From the NCBI GenBank assembly GCA_964370735.1, contig CAYJLC010000004.1, forward strand, positions 1 through 64,000: a DNA stretch of 64,000 nt, read 5' to 3'. The notes beneath the pieces are model-generated. The model ran no database searches. It saw nothing but the letters and a program-made list of their open reading frames with translations, and had not been told where the DNA came from. The DNA comes from CAYJLC01 sp964370735. Lineage in GTDB: Bacteria > Bacillota > Clostridia > Oscillospirales > Butyricicoccaceae. The translations under genes were made by a program, and so were the position numbers. This document shows positions 26,745-35,063 of this stretch, piece by piece; position 1 is the stretch's first letter; every line of letters begins with the position of its first letter.

Positions 26745-28496
26745 ATGGAAAACGTTACACTTAAAATAAATAATATCCCTGTAACTGCGCCTAAAGATAG
26801 TACAATCTTAGAAGCGGCTAGAATTGCAGGTATTAATATTCCAACACTTTGTTACTTAAAAGAAATCAACGCAATCGGCGCTTGTCGTATTTGTTTAGTT
26901 GAAGTAAAAGGCGCTAGAAGCTTTGCTGCATCTTGTGTTCAACCTATCGCTGAAGGTATGGAAGTTTTCACAAACACTCCAGAAATCAGAGAATCTAGAA
27001 AAAATACTTTAGAACTAATCCTTTCAAACCACGATAAATCTTGTTTATCTTGTGTTCGTTCTGGTGCTTGTGAACTTCAAACTCTATCTAAAGAATTTGG
27101 TTGTGATGCAAGTAAATACGAATCTTCTGATAAAAAATTCGAAATCGATAATTCAGCGGCTCACATGTACAGAGATAACAACAAATGTATCCTTTGTCGT
27201 CGTTGTGTTGCAGCTTGTGAAAAAACTCAATCTGTTGGCGTTATCGGTGCTAATAGAAGAGGATTTGACACTTACATCGGTTGTGCATTCGAGTCTGATT
27301 TAGCTGAAACTTCTTGTATTAGCTGTGGTCAATGTATCAATGTATGTCCTGTTGGTGCTTTATCTGAAAAAGACGAAACTGCTGGTGTTTTTGCAGCTAT
27401 CGCTGACCCTAAAAAACACGTTGTAGTTCAAACTGCTCCTGCTGTAAGAGCTGGTATCGCTGAAGAATTCGGCAATCCTATCGGAACTAACGGTAAAGGT
27501 AAAATGGTTGCAGCTATCCGTCGTTTAGGCGTAGACCGCGTATTCGACACAGATTTCTCTGCCGACCTTACAATCATGGAAGAAGCAACAGAATTTATTC
27601 ACAGAGTTCAAAATAATGGTGTTTTACCACTAATTACTTCTTGTTCTCCAGGTTGGGTTAAATACTGTGAACATTACTTCCCAGATTTCATTCCAAACCT
27701 TTCTTCTTGTAAATCACCACAACAAATGTTTGGTGCTATCACAAAATCTTATTACGCTGAAAAAGAAGGCATCGACCCTAAAGATATCTACATGGTATCT
27801 GTTATGCCTTGTACAGCGAAGAAATTTGAAAAAACAAGAGAAGACCAAGCAGCAAACGGTGTTCCTGATATCGATGCAGTTATCACAACAAGAGAACTTG
27901 CAAAAATGATTAAAAACGCTGGTTTAATGTTTAATAATTTACCAGAAGAAGACTATGACCAACCGTTAGGAACTGGTACTGGTGCTGGTGTTATCTTCGG
28001 TGCTACTGGTGGTGTTATGGAAGCTGCTTTAAGAACAGCAGTTGAAACACTTACTGATACAAAACTTGAAGGCGAAGCTTTAGACTTTACTCAAGTTCGT
28101 GGTACTCAAGGTATGAAAGAAGCTACTTACGATGTTGGTGGTTTAGAAGTTAAAGTTGCAGTTGTTTCTGGTTTAGAAAATGCTAAAAACTTACTTCAAG
28201 ACATCAGAGATGGTAAAGCTTTCTACCACTTCATTGAAATCATGGCGTGCCCTGGTGGATGTGTAAACGGTGGTGGACAACCAATCAACACAGGTGAAGT
28301 TTTAAATAACTTTGATGTTAAGGCTCTTCGTGCGTCTGTATTATACAACGAAGATAAAAATATCTTAGGTTTAAGAAAATCTCACGAAAACCCAGTAATC
28401 AAAGAGTTATATGACAATTACCTTGAAAAACCAGGTAGCCATAAAGCTCACCACTTATTACATACAACTTACGTTAAAAGAGAAATGTACAAATAA
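26745..28496 (+). CDS. hydA: Bifurcating [FeFe] hydrogenase catalytic subunit HydA
   Basis: This 583-residue enzyme has an N-terminal [2Fe-2S] domain (Cys36, 47, 50, 64), a His-Cys [4Fe-4S] motif (NHDKSCLSCVRSGAC), two further [4Fe-4S] motifs, and an H-cluster domain with MPCTAKKFE and MACPGGCVNGGGQP. The L1 segment reads TSCSPGW, with serine where the textbook motif has a second cysteine. The protein makes H2 from reduced ferredoxin plus NADH with HydB and HydC. No maturases HydE, HydF or HydG are in the window. A strong terminator ends the operon. Confidence 0.93.
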   Translation: MENVTLKINNIPVTAPKDSTILEAARIAGINIPTLCYLKEINAIGACRICLVEVKGARSFAASCVQPIAEGMEVFTNTPEIRESRKNTLELILSNHDKSCLSCVRSGACELQTLSKEFGCDASKYESSDKKFEIDNSAAHMYRDNNKCILCRRCVAACEKTQSVGVIGANRRGFDTYIGCAFESDLAETSCISCGQCINVCPVGALSEKDETAGVFAAIADPKKHVVVQTAPAVRAGIAEEFGNPIGTNGKGKMVAAIRRLGVDRVFDTDFSADLTIMEEATEFIHRVQNNGVLPLITSCSPGWVKYCEHYFPDFIPNLSSCKSPQQMFGAITKSYYAEKEGIDPKDIYMVSVMPCTAKKFEKTREDQAANGVPDIDAVITTRELAKMIKNAGLMFNNLPEEDYDQPLGTGTGAGVIFGATGGVMEAALRTAVETLTDTKLEGEALDFTQVRGTQGMKEATYDVGGLEVKVAVVSGLENAKNLLQDIRDGKAFYHFIEIMACPGGCVNGGGQPINTGEVLNNFDVKALRASVLYNEDKNILGLRKSHENPVIKELYDNYLEKPGSHKAHHLLHTTYVKREMYK

Positions 28497-28507
28497 GATA
28501 AATTTAA

Positions 28508-28536
28508 ACAGTCGCCGAAAGGTGGCTGTTTTTTTA
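28508..28536 (+). terminator. Terminator of the hydrogenase operon
   Basis: ACAGTCGCC and GGTGGCTGT pair, with G-T wobbles, around a GAAA loop, followed by seven T. Confidence 0.85.
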
Positions 28537-28544
28537 CAAAAATA

Positions 28545-28573
28545 TTGACTTTTTTCTGCTGTTATGGTATAAT
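28545..28573 (+). promoter_or_regulatory. Sigma-A promoter of the pheS leader
   Basis: TTGACT (28545-28550) and TATAAT (28568-28573) with a 17-base spacer, just ahead of the T-box leader. Confidence 0.85.
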
Positions 28574-28579
28574 TTTAAA

Positions 28580-28832
28580 TATATGTACTATTGCTATGAC
28601 CAAGACTACTGCAACCTAAATTTTTTTAGAGAGCTTTCTAATCGCTGGAATGAAAGTAAAAATATTTTGCGGGTTTCACTTGTGAGCATCATTTTGAACG
28701 GTTAAACCTATTAGAAATGGCGTAACCTATGCGTTAAATGGACTAAAGTGTTTGTGATTTTCACAAAAATTTGGGTGGTACCACGGAATTTTCGTCTTTC
28801 GTCCCTTTTATAGGGGATGGAAGACTTTTTTT
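28580..28832 (+). ncRNA. T-box riboswitch upstream of pheS (Phe specifier)
   Basis: The leader contains the canonical T-box sequence GGTGGTACCACGG around 28774-28786. Stem I elements precede it, and the terminator stem GTCTTTCGTCCC / GGGGATGGAAGAC is followed by seven T. The most likely specifier codon is TTC at 28675-28677, within GGGTTTCACTTGTGAGC. It matches phenylalanine, the substrate of the downstream enzyme. Uncharged tRNA-Phe would bind and prevent termination. Confidence 0.92.
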
Positions 28833-28840
28833 GTCCATCA

Positions 28841-28860
28841 CCTGACGTGGTCGCATTGGA
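28841..28860 (+). repeat. Fragment of the CCTGACGTG repeat family
   Basis: CCTGACGTGGTCGCATTGG follows the T-box terminator. It shares its first ten bases with copies at 30066, 30222 (from CTGACG), 56610 and, in variant form, 62066-62296. The rest of the 28833-29011 gap is AT-rich and shows no other feature. Confidence 0.7.
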
Positions 28861-29011
28861 TTCGCCGAAATTTTGCCGAAAATTAGGTGCGGAAAAACCA
28901 GCGCATACAGGAAATACACAAAATGAAAAACAAAGGCACAAAAGTCCGAACGGAAAATTAAAAAACAAGCAATTCAAATAACATAAAATAAAAAAATATA
29001 GGAGAACAAAC

Positions 29012-30031
29012 ATGAAATTACAATTAGAAGAAATTCTAAAAAATGCCAAAGAAGAACTTTCTGGTGTTTCAGATGCTAAGGTTTTAGACGAAATTCGTGT
29101 AAAATATTTAGGGAAAAAAGGTGAACTTACAGCGATTTTAAGAGGAATGGGCAAGTTAACAGCCGAAGAAAGACCGATTATCGGTGAGCTTGCTAACGTA
29201 GTTCGTGCTGAAATCGAAGAAATTATCGAGCAAACTAAAGAAAATTTAAAGGCAAAAGAAATTGAAAATAAGCTTAAAAATGAAAAAATTGATGTTACAA
29301 TGCCTGGTGACAAATCGTCTTTAGGTCACGCACATCCGCTTAATATTGTTCTTGATGAAATCAAAGATATTTTCATAGGAATGGGATTTACTATCGAAGA
29401 AGGGCCAGAAGTTGAGCTTGATTATTATAACTTTGAAGCGTTAAATATTCCTAAAAATCACCCTGCGCGTGATACTCAAGATACTTTTTATATCGCTGAC
29501 AATGTAGTTTTAAGAACGCAAACTTCTCCAGTTCAAGTTAGAACTATGGAAACTCGTGACCTACCAATTAGAATGATTGCTCCTGGGCGTGTATTCCGTT
29601 CGGATACAGTTGATGCAACTCACTCACCACTTTTCCACCAAATCGAAGGAATGGTTATCGATAAAGGCATCACATTTGCAGACCTTAAAGGCACGCTTGA
29701 AGTTTTTGCAAAAGCAGTTTATGGTGAAGAAACAAGAGTTCGTTTCCGTCCTCACCACTTCCCATTTACTGAGCCATCAGCAGAAATGGACATCGCTTGC
29801 TTTATGTGTGCTGGCGAAGGTTGTTCGCTTTGTAAAAACGAAGGCTGGATTGAAATTCTAGGTTGTGGAATGGTTCATCCAGACGTGTTAACTAATTGTA
29901 ATATCGACCCAGATGTATACAGTGGGTTTGCTTTTGGAATGGGGCTTGAGCGTATGGTTATGGGTAGATATAAAATCGACGATTTACGTTTATTCTTCCA
30001 AAACGACATAAGATTCCTACACCAATTCTAA
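29012..30031 (+). CDS. pheS: Phenylalanyl-tRNA synthetase alpha subunit
   Basis: This 339-residue class II synthetase subunit has an N-terminal coiled coil (1-85) and the catalytic core with FxxMGFTIEEGPEVE, HPARDTQDTFY and the motif 3 region GFAFGMGLERMVM. It charges tRNA-Phe together with PheT as an alpha2-beta2 enzyme. A TAGGAGAAC ribosome site precedes the ATG. It lies downstream of a Phe-specific T-box. Unusually, pheT starts about 500 bases further on, beyond a repeat block and a scaffold gap. Confidence 0.95.
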   Translation: MKLQLEEILKNAKEELSGVSDAKVLDEIRVKYLGKKGELTAILRGMGKLTAEERPIIGELANVVRAEIEEIIEQTKENLKAKEIENKLKNEKIDVTMPGDKSSLGHAHPLNIVLDEIKDIFIGMGFTIEEGPEVELDYYNFEALNIPKNHPARDTQDTFYIADNVVLRTQTSPVQVRTMETRDLPIRMIAPGRVFRSDTVDATHSPLFHQIEGMVIDKGITFADLKGTLEVFAKAVYGEETRVRFRPHHFPFTEPSAEMDIACFMCAGEGCSLCKNEGWIEILGCGMVHPDVLTNCNIDPDVYSGFAFGMGLERMVMGRYKIDDLRLFFQNDIRFLHQF

Positions 30032-30065
30032 TCGAAAACGTCGATTGGTAATTGCCTACGCCCCA

Positions 30066-30121
30066 CCTGACGTGGACGCATTTGTCAGCATAGCTGATGT
30101 GACCGCCAGTAGGGGACGGCG
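30066..30121 (+). repeat. CCTGACGTG-family repeat, left of the gap
   Basis: The ~55-base unit runs from CCTGACGTGGACGCATTTG through TCAGC-ATA-GCTGA and ends GGGGACGGCG. The same unit resumes immediately right of the N run, so a tandem array was probably collapsed here. Confidence 0.85.
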
Positions 30122-30221
30122 NNNNNNNNNNNNNNNNNNNNNNNNNNNNNNNNNNNNNNNNNNNNNNNNNNNNNNNNNNNNNNNNNNNNNNNNNNNNNNN
30201 NNNNNNNNNNNNNNNNNNNNN
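30122..30221. other. Scaffold gap of 100 N
   Basis: Exactly 100 N separate two identical repeat units. This is an assembly placeholder, so true length and content are unknown. Any reading frames spanning it are artefacts. Confidence 0.99.
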
Positions 30222-30276
30222 CTGACGTGGACGCATTTGTCAGCATAGCTGATGTGACCGCCAGTAGGGGACGGCG
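30222..30276 (+). repeat. CCTGACGTG-family repeat, right of the gap
   Basis: Identical over about 55 bases to 30067-30121, starting CTGACGTGGACGCATTTG and ending GGGGACGGCG. Confidence 0.85.
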
Positions 30277-30314
30277 CCCTCGACGTACCGTTGTACAATA
30301 AAAAATTTACAAAA

Positions 30315-30422
30315 AATCCTCAGTCAGCAAGCTGACAGCTCCTTTGAAAAGGAGCCAAATAAAAACCGAATTAAAGCCTCCTTTTAAAAGGAGGTGGCAA
30401 ACGAATCGTTTGACGGAGGATT
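30315..30422 (+). repeat. Four-hairpin dispersed repeat, copy B
   Basis: Outer AATCCTC/GAGGATT with hairpins GTCAGC-AA-GCTGAC, GCTCCTTT-GA-AAAGGAGC, CCTCCTTTTAAAAGGAGG and CAAACG-AAT-CGTTTG. Compared with copy A, the closing pair of the last stem is changed from C-G to G-C and pairing is kept. Confidence 0.85.
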
Positions 30423-30444
30423 ATAAAAAAACAAGAACCCCCAA

Positions 30445-30493
30445 AAGCCTCCTTTGTAAAGGAGGTGGCAAACGAATCGTTTGACGGAGGATT
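30445..30493 (+). repeat. Partial four-hairpin repeat (3' half only)
   Basis: The third and fourth hairpins and the right end GACGGAGGATT of copy B are repeated directly 3' of it. This looks like a partial tandem duplication. Confidence 0.8.
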
Positions 30494-30534
30494 ATAAAAA
30501 TATCTATTAAATACCAAAAAAGGAGAAAAAAACT

Positions 30535-32916
30535 ATGAAAATGCCTATTTCTTGGCTATATGAATATATAAAACCAGAAGTTTCAAATCATGATTATTCA
30601 GAAGATTTAACAATGTCTGGCTCAAAAGTTGAAGGATATGAGGAGATTTATTCTTATATCACAAATGTTATCACAGGTCAAATAACAGAAATCACAGCCC
30701 ATCCTGACGCTGAAAAATTAGTTGTTTGCCAAATTAATGTTGGTGAAAATGTGCAAATCGTGACTGGTGCTAAAAACGTAAAAGTCGGCGATATTGTACC
30801 TGTTGCAATGCACAAATCAACGTTAGCAAACGACCTTAAAATTACTAAAGGCAAACTTCGTGGAGTGGAGTCAAACGGAATGTTATGCTCATTTAACGAG
30901 CTTGGAATTGACCATAATTATGTGCCTTATGCTGATGAAGATGGAATTTTAATTTTACCAACTGACACTGCTATCGGCGTTGATATCAAAGATGTTTTAA
31001 TGCTAAACGACACTGTTTTTGAGTTCGAAATTACATCAAATCGTCCTGATTGTATGAGCATTTTAGGTCTAGCAAGAGAAACTTTTGCGACTTATAATAA
31101 AAAATTCACTATGCCTGAAATCAATGTAAAAGGTACGGAAGGCGACATTAATGAGCATTTATCTGTTGAAGTTAATACAGATTTATGTAACAGATATGTT
31201 GCAAAAATGGTTAAAAACATTAAAATTGAACCATCTCCATTATGGATGCGTGCACGACTTAATGCTTGTGGTATTCGTCCGATAAACAATATCGTAGACA
31301 TCACAAACTATGTTTTACTTGAATATGGTCAACCGATGCATGCATTTGATTATGACACTATTCGTGGTAAAAAAATTGAAGTTAATACAGCATGTGAAAA
31401 CGAAAAATTTACGACACTAGACGAAATCGAGCGTAATTTAGACAGCAATATGATAGTAATTAAAGATGGTGAAGGCACTGTTGCTTTGGGCGGTATCATG
31501 GGCGGTTTAAATTCTGAAATCAAAGATAATACGACGACTTTAGTGTTTGAATCTGCGAATTTTGATGGTGCTACTGTGCGTGTTGGCTCAAAAAAACTAG
31601 CATTAAGAACAGAAGCTTCTGGAAAATTCGAAAAAGGTTTAGACCCAGAAAACTGTATGAATGCAATTATGCGTGCGTGTGAGCTTATCGAAATGCTAGG
31701 CGCAGGTGAAGTTGTTGGTGGAATTATCGATGTTTATAAAAATAAACCAGAAACAATTACAATTCCATTAGAAGCAGAAAAAATGAATAAATTCTTAGGA
31801 TTAAGCATCGAAAAAGATGAAATGATTAGAATTTTAGACACTTTAGGCTTTGTTTGCGAAAACGATGTAATCACTGTTCCTAGTTTTAGAACTGATGTTA
31901 AAATGATGGCTGATATTGCCGAAGAAGTTGCTAGAATTTTTGGTTATGATAATATTCCTGTTACATCTTTTGCTGGACAAACTGTTTGTGGTGGACTTAC
32001 TGCAAAGCAAATGTTTGAGAAAAACACTGGAATTAAAATGCGTTCGTTAGGTTATGACGAAATCATCACATATTCATTTATTAGCAAATCTAACTATGAA
32101 AAAATTAATCTGCCAGAAGAAAATCGTGTGTCGACAGTTATCACAAACCCACTAGGCGAAGAACTTAGCATTATGAGAACTACAACTGTTCCGTCTATGA
32201 TGGACACTGTTGTTCGTAATGTGAATTATCAAAATAAGGTTGGAAAACTTTATGAAATCGGCTCGATTTATATTCCACAGGTTGTGGATAATAATGTAGA
32301 CGCGACAAAATTACCAGATGAGAAGAAAATTGTTACTTTTGCAAGCTTTGGTACAGACGATTTCTTTAAATTTAAAGGCGATGTTGAAATTTTACTTGCA
32401 AGTTTAAATATTACTGGTGTATATTTCAAGGCGCAAACGACAAATCAAACGTATCATACTGGTAGATGCGCTGATATTTATGTTGCCGATACAAAAATCG
32501 GTGTATTTGGTAATATTCACCCACAAGTTATTCAAAATTATGGTGTTAACACTAGCATTTTGATGTGTGAAATTGATTTTAATACAATTTATGAGCTGGC
32601 TAATGATAACAAACTTTATAAGAAATTGCCGAAATTCCCAGCGTCTACTCGTGATATTTCTTTCGTGTGTGATAAAGATATTGCAGTTTATGACTTAGAA
32701 CAATGCATTAGAAAATCTGTTAAAAATATTTTAGAAGATGTGAAACTTTTCGACGTATTTATTTCAGAAAAACTAGGCGAAAACAAAAAATCTGTTGCAT
32801 TCTCTTTAGTTTTCAGAAAAGAAGACGGAACTCTTACAGACGAAGAGTGTGATAATGCAGTTGCTAAAATTTTAGCTAATCTTGAAAAAGATTATGAGGC
32901 TGAACTTAGATCATAA
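30535..32916 (+). CDS. pheT: Phenylalanyl-tRNA synthetase beta subunit
   Basis: This 793-residue subunit has an N-terminal tRNA-binding OB domain (EITAHPDAEKLVVCQINVG, about 50-70), the B3/B4 editing region, B5 (about 400-475), the catalytic-like core (FEKGLDPENC) and a C-terminal anticodon-binding fold (KFPASTRDISFVCDKDI). Length is standard. A GGAGAAAAAAACT ribosome site precedes the ATG. No promoter is obvious in the repeat block upstream, so it probably depends on read-through from the pheS T-box transcript. Confidence 0.95.
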   Translation: MKMPISWLYEYIKPEVSNHDYSEDLTMSGSKVEGYEEIYSYITNVITGQITEITAHPDAEKLVVCQINVGENVQIVTGAKNVKVGDIVPVAMHKSTLANDLKITKGKLRGVESNGMLCSFNELGIDHNYVPYADEDGILILPTDTAIGVDIKDVLMLNDTVFEFEITSNRPDCMSILGLARETFATYNKKFTMPEINVKGTEGDINEHLSVEVNTDLCNRYVAKMVKNIKIEPSPLWMRARLNACGIRPINNIVDITNYVLLEYGQPMHAFDYDTIRGKKIEVNTACENEKFTTLDEIERNLDSNMIVIKDGEGTVALGGIMGGLNSEIKDNTTTLVFESANFDGATVRVGSKKLALRTEASGKFEKGLDPENCMNAIMRACELIEMLGAGEVVGGIIDVYKNKPETITIPLEAEKMNKFLGLSIEKDEMIRILDTLGFVCENDVITVPSFRTDVKMMADIAEEVARIFGYDNIPVTSFAGQTVCGGLTAKQMFEKNTGIKMRSLGYDEIITYSFISKSNYEKINLPEENRVSTVITNPLGEELSIMRTTTVPSMMDTVVRNVNYQNKVGKLYEIGSIYIPQVVDNNVDATKLPDEKKIVTFASFGTDDFFKFKGDVEILLASLNITGVYFKAQTTNQTYHTGRCADIYVADTKIGVFGNIHPQVIQNYGVNTSILMCEIDFNTIYELANDNKLYKKLPKFPASTRDISFVCDKDIAVYDLEQCIRKSVKNILEDVKLFDVFISEKLGENKKSVAFSLVFRKEDGTLTDEECDNAVAKILANLEKDYEAELRS

Positions 32917-32921
32917 AATAT

Positions 32922-32958
32922 ATAAAAGGCTGTCGATTACGATAGCCTTTTTTTTTCT
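32922..32958 (+). terminator. Terminator of pheT
   Basis: AAAAGGCTGTCG and CGATAGCCTTTT form a stem around ATTA, followed by a long T run. Confidence 0.88.
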
Positions 32959-33037
32959 TTATTTTGACACAGACACCATTGTGAAAATGCACAAATTTCA
33001 CCTTGAAAATTTTACTTTTTGCGACAATGAAAAATGA

Positions 33038-33066
33038 TTGACATTAGTATCCTTCTGTGCTATAAT
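33038..33066 (+). promoter_or_regulatory. Consensus sigma-A promoter of the sugar cluster
   Basis: TTGACA (33038-33043) and TATAAT (33061-33066) match consensus exactly with a 17-base spacer and a TG just before the -10. Such a strong promoter needs repression, which the operator array beginning eight bases downstream supplies. Confidence 0.92.
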
Positions 33067-33073
33067 AAACACA

Positions 33074-33186
33074 ACGAAACGTTTCGCTTAATGAGATGTT
33101 TCGTTGGTTAAAAACCAATCACGAAACGTTTCGTCATATCGCATAAGACGTTTCGTAAAAAATTACACATAGACGAAACGTTTCGT
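33074..33186. promoter_or_regulatory. Array of five LacI-type operators
   Basis: The palindrome ACGAAACGTTTCGT occurs perfectly at 33121-33134 and 33173-33186, with one mismatch at 33074-33087. Two copies with a degenerate left half lie at 33091-33104 and 33143-33156. The first sits at the expected transcription start; the last abuts the aldolase ribosome site. The LacI-family gene in the cluster is the probable binder. Confidence 0.88.
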
Positions 33187-33201
33187 TAAGGAGAGATGAT
33201 T

Positions 33202-34050
33202 ATGGCTTACGTTACTACACTAGAATTATTGAAAAAAGCAGATGAAAATGGCTACGCTGTGGGAGCTTTCAATGTTGAAAATATGGAAATGGCTCAAGCT
33301 GTTATAAAGGCTGCCGAAGATTTAAAAGCGCCTGTAATTTTGCAAACAACTTCTTCAACGCTAAAATATGCAAAACCTAATGTGTATTTCGGAATTGTAT
33401 CAGAACTTGCTAAAAATGCAAGCGTTCCGGTAGCACTACACCTAGACCACGGTAGTTCTTATGAACTTTCAAAGGAGTGCATAAATTCTGGTTACTCAAG
33501 CGTTATGATTGATGGTTCGCATTCATCATTTGAAGAAAACATCGCGATTTCAAAAAAAGTAGCTGATTTCGCAAAAACAAAAAACATTCCTGTTGAGGCC
33601 GAACTTGGAAAAGTTGGTGGAAAAGAAGATGAGCTTGATGGTGGCTCTGGAAATTATACCGACCCACTAGAGGCAAAGGAATTTGCAGAAAAAACTGGCG
33701 TAACATCACTAGCAGTTGCAATAGGCACAGCTCATGGAATTTATAAAGAAACTCCAGTTTTAGACAAAAAAAGACTAGAAGAAATCAGAAAAGTAGTATC
33801 AATCCCACTTGTTTTACACGGTGCATCTGGAATTTCCGAAGAAGATTTAAAAGATTGTATCAAACTGGGAATTTCAAAAATCAATTTTGCAACAGAACTT
33901 CGAATTGCATATTCAGACGGTGTGAAGGCTTATATGGAAACCGACCAAAAAGTTTTTGACCCAAAAAAATATGGTGACAAAGGCAGAGAATTCGTGTATA
34001 ATTTAGTATGTGAAAAGATTAAAATTTGCGGATGTGCAAACACATATTAA
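33202..34050 (+). CDS. gatY: Class II ketose-bisphosphate aldolase, tagatose-type catalytic subunit
   Basis: This 282-residue zinc aldolase has the metal and catalytic motifs ALHLDHGSS, GTAHGIY, LVLHGASGIS and KINFATELRIAY. The family cleaves tagatose- or fructose-1,6-bisphosphate to dihydroxyacetone phosphate and glyceraldehyde-3-phosphate. I start at the ATG at 33202 since AAGGAGAG (33188-33195) is two bases from the alternative ATG at 33196. A GatZ-like partner lies at the other end of the cluster, which favours tagatose-bisphosphate, but other ketose phosphates are possible. Confidence 0.82.
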   Translation: MAYVTTLELLKKADENGYAVGAFNVENMEMAQAVIKAAEDLKAPVILQTTSSTLKYAKPNVYFGIVSELAKNASVPVALHLDHGSSYELSKECINSGYSSVMIDGSHSSFEENIAISKKVADFAKTKNIPVEAELGKVGGKEDELDGGSGNYTDPLEAKEFAEKTGVTSLAVAIGTAHGIYKETPVLDKKRLEEIRKVVSIPLVLHGASGISEEDLKDCIKLGISKINFATELRIAYSDGVKAYMETDQKVFDPKKYGDKGREFVYNLVCEKIKICGCANTY

Positions 34051-34060
34051 GGAGAAAAAA

Positions 34061-35053
34061 TTGGCTACGATTAAAGATATTTCTAAAGAAACTGGTTTAG
34101 GACTTGCGACAATTTCAAAATACTTAAATGGTGGCAATGTTTTACCAGAAAATAAAATTCTAATTGAAAATGCAATAAATAAACTTGATTATAAAGTAAA
34201 TGCGATGGCAAGAGGTCTGAAAACTAACAAATCTAACATGGTTGGAATAGTTATTCCAGAACTTTCAAACCTTTTTACTACTACGATTATTTCTGATATC
34301 GAAGATGTATTAAGACAAAAAGGTTATGGCGTTATTGTTGCTGATTGCAGGTCTGATGAAAAGCTAGAAGAAGAAAAACTCGAATTTATGCTGTCAAAGC
34401 AAATAGATGGGCTTATTTATGTTCCAGTAAGTTCGAATAGCAATAATATTGAATTTGTAAAGAAATCAGGTATTCCGATTGTTTTAATCGATAGAAAATT
34501 AAAAAACTTTAATTGCGACTTTGTAGGAATAGATAATGTAGAAGCTACAAAAAAAGCCGTAGATATTTTAATTGAAAACGGACATAAAAATATTGCGTTT
34601 ATTGCAGGACCGAATGATATTTCTACTGCAAAAGAGCGTTTAGAGGGATATGAAAAATCTTTGACAGAAAATAATGTCGAGATTAAAGAAAAAAATATAT
34701 ATCACGCAAATTATACTGTCGAAGAAGGATATAAATCCATGATAGATATAATAGAAAACAACCAAGAAATTACTGCTGTATTTGCATCGAATTATGAATC
34801 ATCTGTTGGTGCTGTTATGGCGATTAATGAAAAAGAACTTAAAATCCCAGAAGATTTGTCGCTCGTAGGGTTCGATAGTATAGAACTTTCAAAAGTTATG
34901 AATCCAAAGCTTACAATTATTTCGCAACCTATGAATGAAATAGCAAAAAATGCGTCACGAATAATTTTAGAGCGACTAGCAAATAACGGAGAGTTTGAAA
35001 GCGTTGTTTTAGACTCGTTTATAGAATATGGTAAATCAATTAAGAGAATTTAG
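34061..35053 (+). CDS. LacI-family transcriptional repressor
   Basis: This 330-residue regulator has an N-terminal helix-turn-helix (IKDISKETGLGLATISKYLN) and a periplasmic-binding-like sugar domain (NMVGIVIPELSNLF onward). I place the start at the TTG at 34061, ten bases after the aldolase stop, because AAGGAGAA (34049-34056) serves it; the longer frame overlaps the aldolase. It most likely represses the cluster through the ACGAAACGTTTCGT palindromes and is induced by a sugar or sugar phosphate from the pathway. Confidence 0.88.
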   Translation: MATIKDISKETGLGLATISKYLNGGNVLPENKILIENAINKLDYKVNAMARGLKTNKSNMVGIVIPELSNLFTTTIISDIEDVLRQKGYGVIVADCRSDEKLEEEKLEFMLSKQIDGLIYVPVSSNSNNIEFVKKSGIPIVLIDRKLKNFNCDFVGIDNVEATKKAVDILIENGHKNIAFIAGPNDISTAKERLEGYEKSLTENNVEIKEKNIYHANYTVEEGYKSMIDIIENNQEITAVFASNYESSVGAVMAINEKELKIPEDLSLVGFDSIELSKVMNPKLTIISQPMNEIAKNASRIILERLANNGEFESVVLDSFIEYGKSIKRI

Positions 35054-35063
35054 GAGAGAATTT

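Noticed and set aside
28711..29313. Long minus-strand frame across the T-box and pheS start
   Set aside because: It overlaps a functional RNA leader and the pheS start; its residues are the shadow of AT-rich DNA and no domain is visible.
29958..30298. Open frames crossing the N run on both strands
   Set aside because: They are created by translating N as unknown residues and by the flanking repeats; no start site or homology supports them.
33491..33721. Antisense frame of 72 residues within the aldolase gene
   Set aside because: It lies wholly opposite a conserved coding gene and its sequence is the low-complexity shadow of that gene; no ribosome site.
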